Below are positions 1 through 8,600 of a DNA stretch of 64,000 nucleotides, in pieces. Each line of letters begins with the position of its first letter. The stretch's first letter is position 1. Below the pieces are notes generated by a model. That model made no database searches, had not been told where the DNA came from, and was given only the letters and a program-made list of their open reading frames with translations. Origin of the DNA: Comamonadaceae bacterium. Its GTDB lineage: Bacteria; Pseudomonadota; Gammaproteobacteria; Burkholderiales; Burkholderiaceae_C. Made by a program: the position numbers and the translations under genes. The stretch spans positions 48,716 through 112,715 of the forward strand of contig CANFCG010000003.1 of the NCBI GenBank assembly GCA_947445115.1, read 5' to 3'.

Positions 1-204
1 GCGAGTCACGACAATATTGGCGCGTCCTGGTAGCGGGCGAAAGCGCTGGGGGATCGAGTCCCAAGTCTTGCGTCCCATGATGACGGGCGCGCCCAACGTG
101 ACGCGCTTAAAGTGCGCCAAGTCTTCGGGTAAGTGCCACGGCATGACGCCATTTTTGCCGATGACGTGATGGTGAGCTTCGGCCCAAATCAGGTTGATGT
201 TCAT
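1..204 (-). CDS. folA: Dihydrofolate reductase, 3' part cut off by window edge
   Basis: Only the N-terminal 68 residues lie in the window; the gene runs off the left edge. The start [19 protein letters not shown] is typical of DHFR, followed by [13 protein letters not shown] (substrate loop with the catalytic acidic residue) and [13 protein letters not shown] (NADPH-binding region). The enzyme reduces dihydrofolate to tetrahydrofolate in the cytoplasm. It starts 20 bp after the thyA stop on the same strand. ThyA produces dihydrofolate and FolA recycles it, so this is a classic thyA-folA operon. Confidence 0.93.
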   Translation of the reverse strand, partial: MNINLIWAEAHHHVIGKNGVMPWHLPEDLAHFKRVTLGAPVIMGRKTWDSIPQRFRPLPGRANIVVTR

Positions 205-224
205 GCGCGCAAATGGGCTAGGGG

Positions 225-1079
225 TTAGACGGCAACAGGCGCTTTAATCGCCGCGTGGCACTGGTAATTTAAAAACTCAAAGTCATCAAATTCGTAGTCA
301 AAAACGGACGAAGGGCGGCGCTTAATGTGCAGCTGCGGATAGGCAAACGGTGTACGCGAGAGTTGTAGCTCCACCTGCTCGTGATGGTTGCTGTAGATGT
401 GGCAATCGCCGCCTGTCCAGACGAAATCGCCCACATCTAAATCGCATTGCTGCGCCACCATATGTGTGAGTAGCGCATAGCTGGCAATATTAAACGGCAC
501 GCCCAAGAAGATGTCTGCGCTACGTTGGTAGAGCTGGCACGAGAGCTTACCTTTTGCATTTGCATTGAGGGCTAATTCTGCCTCGGTCGGAGGCGCCACG
601 TAGAACTGAAAAAACGCATGGCAAGGCATCAGCGCCATCTTGGATAAATCCGCGACGTTCCAAGCCGAGACGATGATGCGGCGCGAATCAGGGTTGGTTT
701 TTAGCGTGTGGATGACATCAGTGATCTGGTCAATGTGCCCGCCATCAGGTGTGGGCCAAGAGCGCCACTGCACGCCGTACACAGGCCCTAGGTCGCCATC
801 GGGTTTGGCCCATTCGTTCCAGATAGAGACGCCGCGCTCCAGGAGCCAATTATTGTCGCTCGATCCTTTGAGGAACCACAGGAGCTCGTACACGATGGAT
901 TTGAGGTGCACCTTCTTGGTCGTCACCAGCGGAAACCCTTGCGCCAAATCAAACCGCATTTGATAGCCAAAGACGCTTTTTGTGCCCGTACCCGTACGGT
1001 CGGTTTTAGCTACGCCCGTTTCATAGACGTGACGCATAAAGTCTTCGTACTGCGATGAATGTGGCGATGAATTTTTCAT
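225..1079 (-). CDS. thyA: Thymidylate synthase
   Basis: 284 aa, close to the usual family length. It methylates dUMP to dTMP with methylenetetrahydrofolate. Visible motifs are DRTGTGT near the N-terminus (phosphate-binding arginine), the catalytic cysteine in [30 protein letters not shown] (substrate and folate contacts), and the usual C-terminal region ending in APVAV. It lies directly upstream of folA and 3 bp downstream of the DUF2069 gene, all on the minus strand. Confidence 0.98.
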   Translation of the reverse strand: MKNSSPHSSQYEDFMRHVYETGVAKTDRTGTGTKSVFGYQMRFDLAQGFPLVTTKKVHLKSIVYELLWFLKGSSDNNWLLERGVSIWNEWAKPDGDLGPVYGVQWRSWPTPDGGHIDQITDVIHTLKTNPDSRRIIVSAWNVADLSKMALMPCHAFFQFYVAPPTEAELALNANAKGKLSCQLYQRSADIFLGVPFNIASYALLTHMVAQQCDLDVGDFVWTGGDCHIYSNHHEQVELQLSRTPFAYPQLHIKRRPSSVFDYEFDDFEFLNYQCHAAIKAPVAV

Positions 1080-1082
1080 GGC

Positions 1083-1445
1083 TTAGAGTTTAGCAATGGC
1101 GGTAGGCCGAATTTGCCGAATCCGAATCACCAGCACAACAAAGAGTAGCACGCAGAGCACCGCTTCGCCCCAAGCCAATTGGCTGCTGAGTCCCTTGTCA
1201 CTCCAACCGCGTACGGTGCCCTCGATGAAATACAGCCACACGGCAAGGCTCATCCACTTGTAAGTGTAGAGGCGATCCTTAGTAAAGCCTTGAACAGCAA
1301 GGGCTAGCGGGATGATCTTGAGTGCAAGCCATGCGGTGCTTGGCATGCCGCTAGCGGTCGTGCGCAGTGGTGCTAGCAATGTCTCCCAAAGCAAGCAAAG
1401 GACGATGAGGGCAATCAGCAGAATCAGGGGTAATTTTTTCATCAT
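1083..1445 (-). CDS. DUF2069 small inner-membrane protein
   Basis: 120 aa with four hydrophobic segments (about residues 5-22, 37-53, 66-78 and 93-109). The pattern matches DUF2069, a small integral membrane family of unknown function found widely in Beta- and Gammaproteobacteria. The conserved core KIIPLALAVQGFTKDRLYTY and the FIEGTVRGWSD segment support this. A second ATG sits immediately after the first. It is divergent from yihY with only 14 bp between starts, so the promoters must overlap the opposite gene. Confidence 0.82.
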   Translation of the reverse strand: MMKKLPLILLIALIVLCLLWETLLAPLRTTASGMPSTAWLALKIIPLALAVQGFTKDRLYTYKWMSLAVWLYFIEGTVRGWSDKGLSSQLAWGEAVLCVLLFVVLVIRIRQIRPTAIAKL

Positions 1446-1459
1446 GGCATGATAGCCGC

Positions 1460-2272
1460 ATGGAAATTTTGAACCTGCAATGGAAACGCGCTGGCCGCTC
1501 GCTATGGGAGCGCTTTACCAGCGACCGCCTGAGCCTTATTGCCAGCAGTCTCACCTTCACTACCATCATGGCTGTTGTGCCACTACTTACGGTGATCTTG
1601 GCGCTTTTTTCAACCAATCCGATCTTTGCCGATTTGCAAAAGGTACTGCAAAAGTGGCTGATCGACAGTTTGGTACCTGATGCCATTGCGCGGCAAGTGA
1701 TGGTCGCGATGACGCAATTTACAGCCAAGGCCCATCGGCTGGGCTTTGCGGGGTTAGCCGTGCTGCTCGTCTCTACGCTGGCGTTGGTGTTTACGATCGA
1801 CCGAACTCTTAACAATATCTGGCGTGTGCAGGCGCGGCGCTCTATTGGGAAGCGACTCGTCGTGTACTCGGCATTGCTCGCTTTTGGCCCCATGCTTTTG
1901 GCGGCTAGTTTGTGGCTGACCACCCAAGTTGCGATGTGGTCTGAGTCGCTAGTGGGTGCAGGCTCAGTGCGAACGTTCTACAACGGCCTAGAGTTTGTCT
2001 TGGTTTGGGCAGGTCTCACGGCGCTTTACCGCTATGTACCAAACGCAAGAGTGATGGCTCGCCATGCCATACTGGGCGGCCTCTTTGCGGCAACGGCCTT
2101 AGAAGTTGCAAAAAAATTATTAGCCGTTTATTTACTCAAAATGCCCGCCTATTCCATGATTTATGGCGCGTTTGCTACCGTGCCGCTATTGCTGATTTGG
2201 ATTTATGTGGCGTGGCTGATTGTGCTGATTGGCGCGGAGATTGCGGCGAGCTTGGCTGAGTTGAGGCAATAA
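1460..2272 (+). CDS. yihY: YihY/BrkB-family inner membrane protein
   Basis: 270 aa, five to six transmembrane segments. Family signatures are LIASSLTFTTIMAVVPLL near the N-terminus, WRVQARRS, and the C-terminal PLLLIWIYVAWLIVLIGAEI. The family was once called ribonuclease BN in error; its function is unknown. Burkholderiales homologues often carry a longer C-terminal cytoplasmic tail, which is absent here, so the protein has roughly the E. coli length. Its last 70 bp overlap the 3' end of apaH on the other strand. Confidence 0.88.
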   Translation: MEILNLQWKRAGRSLWERFTSDRLSLIASSLTFTTIMAVVPLLTVILALFSTNPIFADLQKVLQKWLIDSLVPDAIARQVMVAMTQFTAKAHRLGFAGLAVLLVSTLALVFTIDRTLNNIWRVQARRSIGKRLVVYSALLAFGPMLLAASLWLTTQVAMWSESLVGAGSVRTFYNGLEFVLVWAGLTALYRYVPNARVMARHAILGGLFAATALEVAKKLLAVYLLKMPAYSMIYGAFATVPLLLIWIYVAWLIVLIGAEIAASLAELRQ

Positions 2273-3060
2273 CTCGTCAACTCCCCACCCCACACGCAGC
2301 CCGTATCCAAACCCAATATGGACGGGGCTTGCAGTGAAGGTCTTGCAAATAACCCCAGCGTTGACCAATGCCCAAACGCGATTGACACGTCCTCGATGGC
2401 AGTCCGTTGATTCGGCACATTGAACCACGGCATAAATCCTTGCGGTGCGCTACCTGCGCCTTCCTTGGTAGCGAACTCCATCACGCCGTTTGCGTCGCAA
2501 AAGCGTAGGCGGGTGAGGGCATTCACGATGACGCGGAGTCTGTCCGCGCCTTGCAAATCGTCCTGCCATTGGTTTGGGGTATTGCCGTACATCTGACGTA
2601 GAAAGCTCGCGTAGTCATCTGCTTGCAGCGCCGCTTCAACTTCACCAGCCAGCGCCAGTGTCTGATCTGCTGACCACTGGGGCAGCACGCCTGCATGGAC
2701 GAGCAGCCATCTGCGCTGGTTGTGTATGAGGCTGATTGCCAGCTTTTGATGTCTTAGCCAATCCAGCATGGCGCCGCTGGAAGCCATATCCAGTAAGGGC
2801 TGCAGAGTATCTGACTGGTGTGCAGGGCGGATGCCGTGTGCCACAGCGAGCAGGTGCAGGTCATGATTTCCTAGTACGCATTTGGTCGAATCACCAAATC
2901 GCATCAGTGTGTTTAGTACGCCAGCGGAGTCTTCGCCGCGGTTCACCATGTCGCCTAAAACATAGAGCGTGTCTCGGCTTGGTGAGAAGTCGATTTGGCT
3001 CAGCAAGCGGTTGAATACGCCGTTGCAGCCTTGGATGTCGCCAATCAGGTAAAGTGCCAT
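2203..3060 (-). CDS. apaH: Bis(5'-nucleosyl)-tetraphosphatase, symmetrical
   Basis: 285 aa counted from the ATG at 3060; a TTG two codons upstream is possible but less likely. ApaH hydrolyses Ap4A to two ADP. It has the calcineurin-like phosphoesterase motifs in order: YLIGDIQGC (GDxxG), VLGDMVNRGEDS (GDxVxRG), VLGNHDLHLLA (GNHD), and later LLVHAGVLPQW and DTGCVWGGELT. It is divergent from the CorC/HlyC-type gene (18 bp between starts) and overlaps the end of yihY by 70 bp. Confidence 0.96.
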   Translation of the reverse strand: MALYLIGDIQGCNGVFNRLLSQIDFSPSRDTLYVLGDMVNRGEDSAGVLNTLMRFGDSTKCVLGNHDLHLLAVAHGIRPAHQSDTLQPLLDMASSGAMLDWLRHQKLAISLIHNQRRWLLVHAGVLPQWSADQTLALAGEVEAALQADDYASFLRQMYGNTPNQWQDDLQGADRLRVIVNALTRLRFCDANGVMEFATKEGAGSAPQGFMPWFNVPNQRTAIEDVSIAFGHWSTLGLFARPSLQAPSILGLDTGCVWGGELTSYCLNSAKLAAISAPISTISHAT

Positions 3061-3078
3061 ATTCAACTTTTCTTTTTT

Positions 3079-4404
3079 ATGGATTTTCTTCTCATTCTCT
3101 TTCTGATTCTTTTGAACGCCGCGTTCGCCATGTCCGAGATGGCGTTGACGGCGAGCCGTAAGGCGCTTTTGAATGTGCAGGCTGAGGGTGGCGACAAAGG
3201 TGCGCAGGCCGCACTGGCACTACTCTCGCAGCCGACACGATTTTTATCTAGCGTCCAAGTCGGCATTACGTCGATTGGCGTTTTGAATGGCATTGTGGGC
3301 GAAGCCGCGTACAGCGAGTCTTTGAGTTTTTGGCTACAAGGACGTGGCTGGCACGAGCACGCTGCGTCTATAGCTGCTACGGCAGCGGTGGTGACAGCGA
3401 TTACGTTCGTGACCATTATTTTTGGTGAACTCGTGCCCAAGCGCATTGGGCAGCTTTATCCGGAAGCGGTGGCTAGGCGTGTGGCGCGTCCCATGCAATG
3501 GGTGGCACGGCTGGCATTACCTTTTGTTTGGCTGCTAACGAAAACGACGGCGGCAGTTTTGAGCCTTTTGCGGGTGGACACCAAGCGCAGCCGAGTGGTG
3601 ACACACGCAGAAATCAACGCGAATCTTGATGAAGGCTTGGATGCAGGTGTCATTGATGCTCAAGAGCACAGCTTGGTGCAAAACGTGTTTGAGTTAGATG
3701 GCAGACCACTGGCGTCTTTGATGCTGCCAAGAGCAGATGTGGCGTGGCTCGCCAGCGATGCATCTTTGCAAGTCACGCTTAATAAGGCCGCCGAAGCAGG
3801 GCACTCGTGGTACCCCGTGTGCGACGGTGACTGGACTCGCGTGCAAGGCATCGTCAGCGTGAGCCAGTTGCTGCTGCGCCAGCAAGCGACGGCCAACTCC
3901 GTCATTCCCGCGCAGGCGGGAATCCATTCGGGCTGGAATGATCTTATTCATCCCGTGGGCTTTGTGCCCGAGACGTTGAATGCGATGCTTTTACTGAATC
4001 AATTCAAGAAAAAAGCCGAGCGCATGGTGCTGGTGGTGGACGAGTACGGCGAAGTACAAGGACTGATTACACCGCAAGATTTGCTGCAAGCCATTACAGG
4101 CGAGCTACATACGCCTGCGCAAGGGGCCGCATCCACTAACTTGCAAGCAGACGGTTCGTGGCTACTCGATGGGCAGCTCTCTGTTCAAGAGCTCAAAAGC
4201 AAGTTAGATATTGATGACTTGCCAGGCGAGGATGATGAACGCTACATCACGCTGGGTGGTTTAGTGATGAGCGAGCTAGGTGAGTTGCCTGTAGCGGGTT
4301 CACGTGTTGCCATCGACGGCTGGACATTGACAGTCACGCAGATGGTGGGGCGGCGTGTGGAAGCCGTAAGGGCTATACCTGCGTCAAGGCCTCATCAGGC
4401 GTGA
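3079..4404 (+). CDS. CorC/HlyC-type CBS membrane protein (hemolysin family), carrying an in-frame repeat
   Basis: The start is taken at the ATG at 3079, where the protein opens directly with a membrane segment (MDFLLILFLILLNAAFAMSE). Upstream codons would lie inside apaH. This gives 441 aa. Domains: CNNM-type membrane domain (about 1-175, with GELVPKRIG), paired CBS domains (about 215-340, ending in LVVDEYGEVQGLITPQDLL), and a C-terminal CorC_HlyC transporter-associated domain (about 355-430). The family is linked to divalent-cation export or homeostasis. Residues about 273-284 (SVIPAQAGIHSG) are encoded by a palindromic repeat at 3898-3927, which adds a linker inside the CBS pair without breaking the frame. 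Confidence 0.9.
   Translation: MDFLLILFLILLNAAFAMSEMALTASRKALLNVQAEGGDKGAQAALALLSQPTRFLSSVQVGITSIGVLNGIVGEAAYSESLSFWLQGRGWHEHAASIAATAAVVTAITFVTIIFGELVPKRIGQLYPEAVARRVARPMQWVARLALPFVWLLTKTTAAVLSLLRVDTKRSRVVTHAEINANLDEGLDAGVIDAQEHSLVQNVFELDGRPLASLMLPRADVAWLASDASLQVTLNKAAEAGHSWYPVCDGDWTRVQGIVSVSQLLLRQQATANSVIPAQAGIHSGWNDLIHPVGFVPETLNAMLLLNQFKKKAERMVLVVDEYGEVQGLITPQDLLQAITGELHTPAQGAASTNLQADGSWLLDGQLSVQELKSKLDIDDLPGEDDERYITLGGLVMSELGELPVAGSRVAIDGWTLTVTQMVGRRVEAVRAIPASRPHQA
3898..3927. repeat. Palindromic interspersed repeat (copy 1), inside a CDS
   Basis: A 30-nt unit identical to the one at 46854-46883. The core ATTCCCGC-GCAG-GCGGGAAT is an 8-bp perfect inverted repeat. Its translation VIPAQAGI is a well-known artefact motif in proteobacterial proteomes, and the element resembles neisserial dRS3-type repeats (ATTCCC-N8-GGGAAT). 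Here it is read in frame within the CBS domain protein. Confidence 0.9.
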
Positions 4405-4612
4405 GGGTTTTCATCGATAGCGCATGTATTTCATCCGTCTTCATTCGGTCACCTAAAGTAGCATAAACCATTTGGTGGCGCTGGATTAATCGTTTATTTT
4501 TAAATGCTTCAGAGACAATAGTGGCATACCAATGCCGACCGTCTCCAGTCACTTCTATAGTACTACAGGGTAAACCAGTAGAAATCAAATGTTTGATAGT
4601 AGTTTCGTTCAT
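4373..4612 (-). CDS. BolA/IbaG-family protein
   Basis: 79 aa. The BolA-like fold is recognisable from VTGDGRHWYATIVSEAFKNK (the G-D/S-G-x-H element with the conserved histidine) and LIQRHQMVYATLGDRM, followed by IHALSMKTLTPDE. BolA-like proteins pair with monothiol glutaredoxins and take part in Fe-S cluster handling. The size and MKTLTPDE end fit the IbaG/YrbA branch. It is convergent with the CorC/HlyC-type gene, with a 32-bp overlap at the 3' ends. Confidence 0.9.
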   Translation of the reverse strand: MNETTIKHLISTGLPCSTIEVTGDGRHWYATIVSEAFKNKRLIQRHQMVYATLGDRMKTDEIHALSMKTLTPDEALTQV

Positions 4613-4662
4613 AGTTGAAGTGTGCCATAATTACTTACCAATTTTTTTTAAGGAGTGTACTC

Positions 4663-4905
4663 ATGAAAATTTCTAAACTAATGTCAACTTTAATTGCTTC
4701 CACAGTGTTAGTGTCGTCACTGGCGATTGCTCAGGCTGCTGCCGTGGCGGTTCCTGCTGGCGCTACTGGCGCTACGATGGTTACCATCGGTGGCGTTCAA
4801 ATGACAGTTGCTGCCGCTATTGCTGCGGGCGTTTCTGCAACTGTTCTCGTTGCTGCTGTTGCTGAAGCAGCTAAATCTGCTACTGGCACTACTGGTACAC
4901 GCTAA
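4663..4905 (+). CDS. Small secreted YjbE/GfcA-like protein
   Basis: 80 aa from the ATG at 4663, chosen because AAGGAG lies 7 bases upstream; an upstream in-frame ATG at 4615 has no such site. It has a signal peptide (MKISKLMSTLIASTVLVSSLAIAQA) and a low-complexity Ala/Val/Gly/Thr-rich mature part ending SATGTTGTR. Size, composition and position match YjbE/GfcA, the first gene of exopolysaccharide operons in enterics, whose role is unclear. A -10-like CATAAT lies at 4626-4631. A terminator follows immediately, before the rest of the operon. Confidence 0.65.
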   Translation: MKISKLMSTLIASTVLVSSLAIAQAAAVAVPAGATGATMVTIGGVQMTVAAAIAAGVSATVLVAAVAEAAKSATGTTGTR

Positions 4906-4921
4906 TTTTTAGCATTCCACT

Positions 4922-4949
4922 AAACCCTAGGGCAACCTAGGGTTTTTTT
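4922..4949 (+). terminator. Intrinsic terminator/attenuator inside the secretion operon
   Basis: A perfect 9-bp stem (AACCCTAGG/CCTAGGGTT) with a GCAA tetraloop, followed by seven T residues. It starts 17 bp after the YjbE-like stop, and its T tract runs straight into the ATG of the next gene at 4950. It probably gives strong expression of the small protein and reduced read-through into the export genes. Confidence 0.85.
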
Positions 4950-5651
4950 ATGCCTGTTTTTTTTCGATTTTCGTTTTTAGTTGGTGTAATTTTGTTGCTC
5001 TTCGGCTGCGCGGGTGAATCGCGCGTGTTTCAAGAGTCGATGTCGGCGATTTGGCAATCAAACAAATTTAAAGATCCTACGCTGGGGGCGACGCTGAGTC
5101 CCATTTATAGGTATCTACGGGGGCACAACTCGCACGGTGTTATTTTAATGGTGTGGGGTTATGTTGATGCTGATCCTCAATCAAACGTACCGATTGATGT
5201 TTGGTATAGCGGTACCAAAGAGGTCATCAAATTGCAAGATGGGCGTGTTGTGGCAACAGGTGGTTTGAATACCGATTGGCTAGCTGTGCGCTACCAAGGT
5301 ACACCTAGTTGGACGCATTTATTGGCAAACCCGGAGCAAATCCCTGTGCCGTACATCAGAAGCGTGGATTTGAAGTTAAATTATCAATTTGGTAAAACAC
5401 AAACCATGACGCTGACGCGAATTCCCGCGCCAGAGGCGCATAAGTTGCCCGGCGTATCGGCTGTGGGTGCGCAGTGGTTCGAAGAAAGAGCCGAATCTGC
5501 TCAACTCCCGCCGACCATTTATGCCGTTGTGCCCAATTGGATGCAAAGCGGACAAGCCAAAGTGGTGTACACATGGCATTGCTTTAAACAGGACGAGTGT
5601 TTTGGCTTTCAGGAGTGGACCGTGCAAGATCAAGTGACTGTCAAACCATGA
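4950..5651 (+). CDS. YjbF/GfcB-family outer-membrane lipoprotein
   Basis: 233 aa. It has a short hydrophobic signal with lipobox LLFGC, so the mature protein starts at a lipidated Cys. The following region (FQESMSAIWQSNKFKDPTLG, and later GLNTDWLAVR) matches the YjbF/GfcB lipoprotein family of group 4 capsule and yjb exopolysaccharide operons. The ATG directly follows a terminator T tract, so there is no Shine-Dalgarno site and translation may be weak or coupled to read-through. It overlaps the next gene by 4 bp (ATGA). Confidence 0.82.
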   Translation: MPVFFRFSFLVGVILLLFGCAGESRVFQESMSAIWQSNKFKDPTLGATLSPIYRYLRGHNSHGVILMVWGYVDADPQSNVPIDVWYSGTKEVIKLQDGRVVATGGLNTDWLAVRYQGTPSWTHLLANPEQIPVPYIRSVDLKLNYQFGKTQTMTLTRIPAPEAHKLPGVSAVGAQWFEERAESAQLPPTIYAVVPNWMQSGQAKVVYTWHCFKQDECFGFQEWTVQDQVTVKP

Positions 5652-8600
5652 AAGCATGGCTTTGGATTGCGGTTGGTTGTTTAGCTAGCGTATCGGTTGC
5701 GGCGCAGTCCGCCAATGAGCACGCGGGTGAGCGTTTAAGCGCTTGGTTATTGCGTCAAAGTACGCCCCTGGAATATCCCGTCGGATTACAGTGGCAAGTG
5801 CCGCAAGAGCGGGCAGCGCAGCACAAATTAAAGCAGGCTTTGCTGGATACTTTGGGTGGCAAATCCGATGCGCAATCTTTATCTGCCTGGATTGATCGGC
5901 AAGCCGTCACGGGTCGTGTGATTGTGCAAAGTGGTGACCCGCGCTGGTTGGAGGCGAATCCAGCGCAAGACCCTTTGATTGCGTCTGATCAAAAAATCGT
6001 CGTGATTCCAAGGCCTAACTCAGTCACGGTTTTGATGGCCGATGGTCGTTCGTGTCAAGTCTTGCATGCAGCAGGCGCCACAGCTAAAAAGTATGTGGAA
6101 GCCTGCACTCCGATGCAAAATAATCCGCGTGCTTGGATTGCGCAGCCCGATGGACGAGTGCGCAGTTTTGGTATTGCGCCTTGGAATGCCGAAGAGCAAG
6201 ATGAGCTGGCGCCTGGTGCGTGGGTGTGGGCACCAGATCCACTGTTTGGACTGTCGGATGCATTTTCGGACGGTTTGATTCGGTTTTTGGCAAGCCTTGG
6301 CGCCACGCCAGATTCAGGTAAGGTCATAAGTATTCAAGCGCCCGTACAAGTGGCAGATTATTTGCTGCGCCGCCCCTCTGTATCCGCGAACGATTGGGGT
6401 GAGATTGGATTGATTCAAACCCCCAGCGCCAGAATGGCGAGCGTGAGCGCCATGCGCGTGAATATCAGCAAGGTGTTGCCGTACACGCGCAGCAATGTCA
6501 TGTTTCAACCAACGGATTGGTTAGAGGCGGGTTTTAGGTATACCGATATTGGGAATAGAGCTTACGACTCGACGGGAACACTACAAACGGCTCAAACTTA
6601 TAAAGATAAAAGTTTTGACTTTAAGTTGCGATTGAGAGAAGAATCTTCTTATGTGCCAGCGATTGCACTGGGGATGCGGGATATTGGCGGGACGGGGATG
6701 TTTTCGAGTGAGTATTTTGTTGCCAGCAAGAGATTGGGTGACTTGGATGCAAGTCTAGGCATTGGCTGGGGTTATATGGTCTCTAATGGCAATCTCTCAA
6801 ACCCGCTGGGTAAGCTGAATTCTAGTTTTTATACAAGGCCCAGTACCGCTACGGTGTCTGGTGGTGAGATCGGCTTCAAAGCCATGTTTAGAGGCCCTAC
6901 AGGGCTATTTGGTGGTGTGCAATGGCAAGCCTCGGATGTGCTGACTTATAAGGTTGAACGCGAAGCAAATGACTATCAAAATGAGCCGTCAAATAATAAT
7001 TTGGCGCGTCGTAGCCTTTGGAATTTTGCCGCCAATTACCGTTATTCGCCCGCAGTGGATTTAGCGGTCGGCTGGGAGCGCGGAAATAAGCTCATGATTG
7101 GCGTTAGTTTTCAGACAAATTTAGATGGGCAGAATGTTCCTAAATTATTGAATTCACCACCTCCGGCTTATCAAGTGGCTGGGTCGAGCCCCATACGTTC
7201 TACGGATGCATTGGCGCAGGATGTGCTTAGTCAAACGGGGTGGGATTTGCTTAGCCTTGAAGAGCGCGGTAGCCAGCTAGAGCTTCGCGTTCGTGCAGGT
7301 ATTGGCGATGGCATGCAAAGGCGTGAGCGTATGGACCGCTTAAACGGCTTGATGCAAGCGTATGCAGAGCAACACATTAGGCGGTGGAGTGTGGTGTTTA
7401 TCGAAAAAGGACTCACTATTGCTGCGCTTGAGGTGAATAGAGATGCGTGGATAGCTAGGCACACGCAACCGTTACCTGCATCGCTAAAAACAGATGCCGT
7501 CGCTGCGTACCAGCCACCTGAGTCCAATGCGCGCCCATCCCCGCATATGGCTGAAAAATCTCAAAAAGCTTTTAGTTTTGGAATTGCCCCTAGCTATAGT
7601 CACATCTTGGGCGGGCCTGATGCGTTTTATTTATATCAATTAGGCTTGGCAGCCAATGCCAGCTATCAATTCAATCCATCGACATGGGTTCAAGGTGTTT
7701 TAGATTTTCGTGTATTAGATAATTTCGAACAGTTCAAGTACACCGCTCCGAGTAGCTTGCCACGCGTCAGAACATTTGCTAGAGAGTATGCAACGAGTTC
7801 GCGGACAACGATTCCGCTGCTGCAAGCAACGCATGTTGAAAAGCCCGCTGAAAACCATTTCGCAAGTGTTTACGGGGGGATGCTGGAGTCGATGTTTGCA
7901 GGAGTAGGCGCAGAGTGGCTCTATCGCCCAACTCAAAGTGCTTTAGCCTTTGGGGTCGATGTGAATCGGGTACAGCAGCGCGATTTCAATCAAAATTTTG
8001 CGCTGCGTGACTACCGTGTCAATACGGGGCATGCGACAGCGTATTGGGATACGGGTGTGTCCGATATTTTGCTCAAGCTGCAAGTCGGCCAATATTTGGC
8101 GGGTGATCGCGGTGCAACTGTCGATATCAGTCGCAGATTCAATAACGGCATTTTGCTTGGTGCCTTTGTGACGAAGACTAATGTATCGGCTGTGCAATTT
8201 GGTGAAGGAAGCTTCGATAAGGGTATCTATCTCTCATTTCCATTCGACGTGATGTTGCCCAAATACAGCGAAAAATCAGCCACGGTGGCTTGGCAGCCCC
8301 TCACCCGTGACGGTGGTGCAAGGCTGATTCGCGCTAATCCGCTTTACAACATGACTTCTGGGCGTGACGCCAAGGCTTTTCAATTTGAGTCGCCACAACC
8401 GCAAAATATAGTGACTGCGCGCACGGATGAACAAGCATTTGTCGTTCCACTTACGCTGAGCAAGGAGTTGGCCACAGAATCTCTTGCAGCGTCTATTGGA
8501 CGCTCAGTTTCCTATGTGGGCGATCAACTCACGCATCCGCAATCTAAAGAGCCGTGGCTTTTAGGAGCCGCAGCAGTGCTGGGTGCCGCAGTTATAGATA

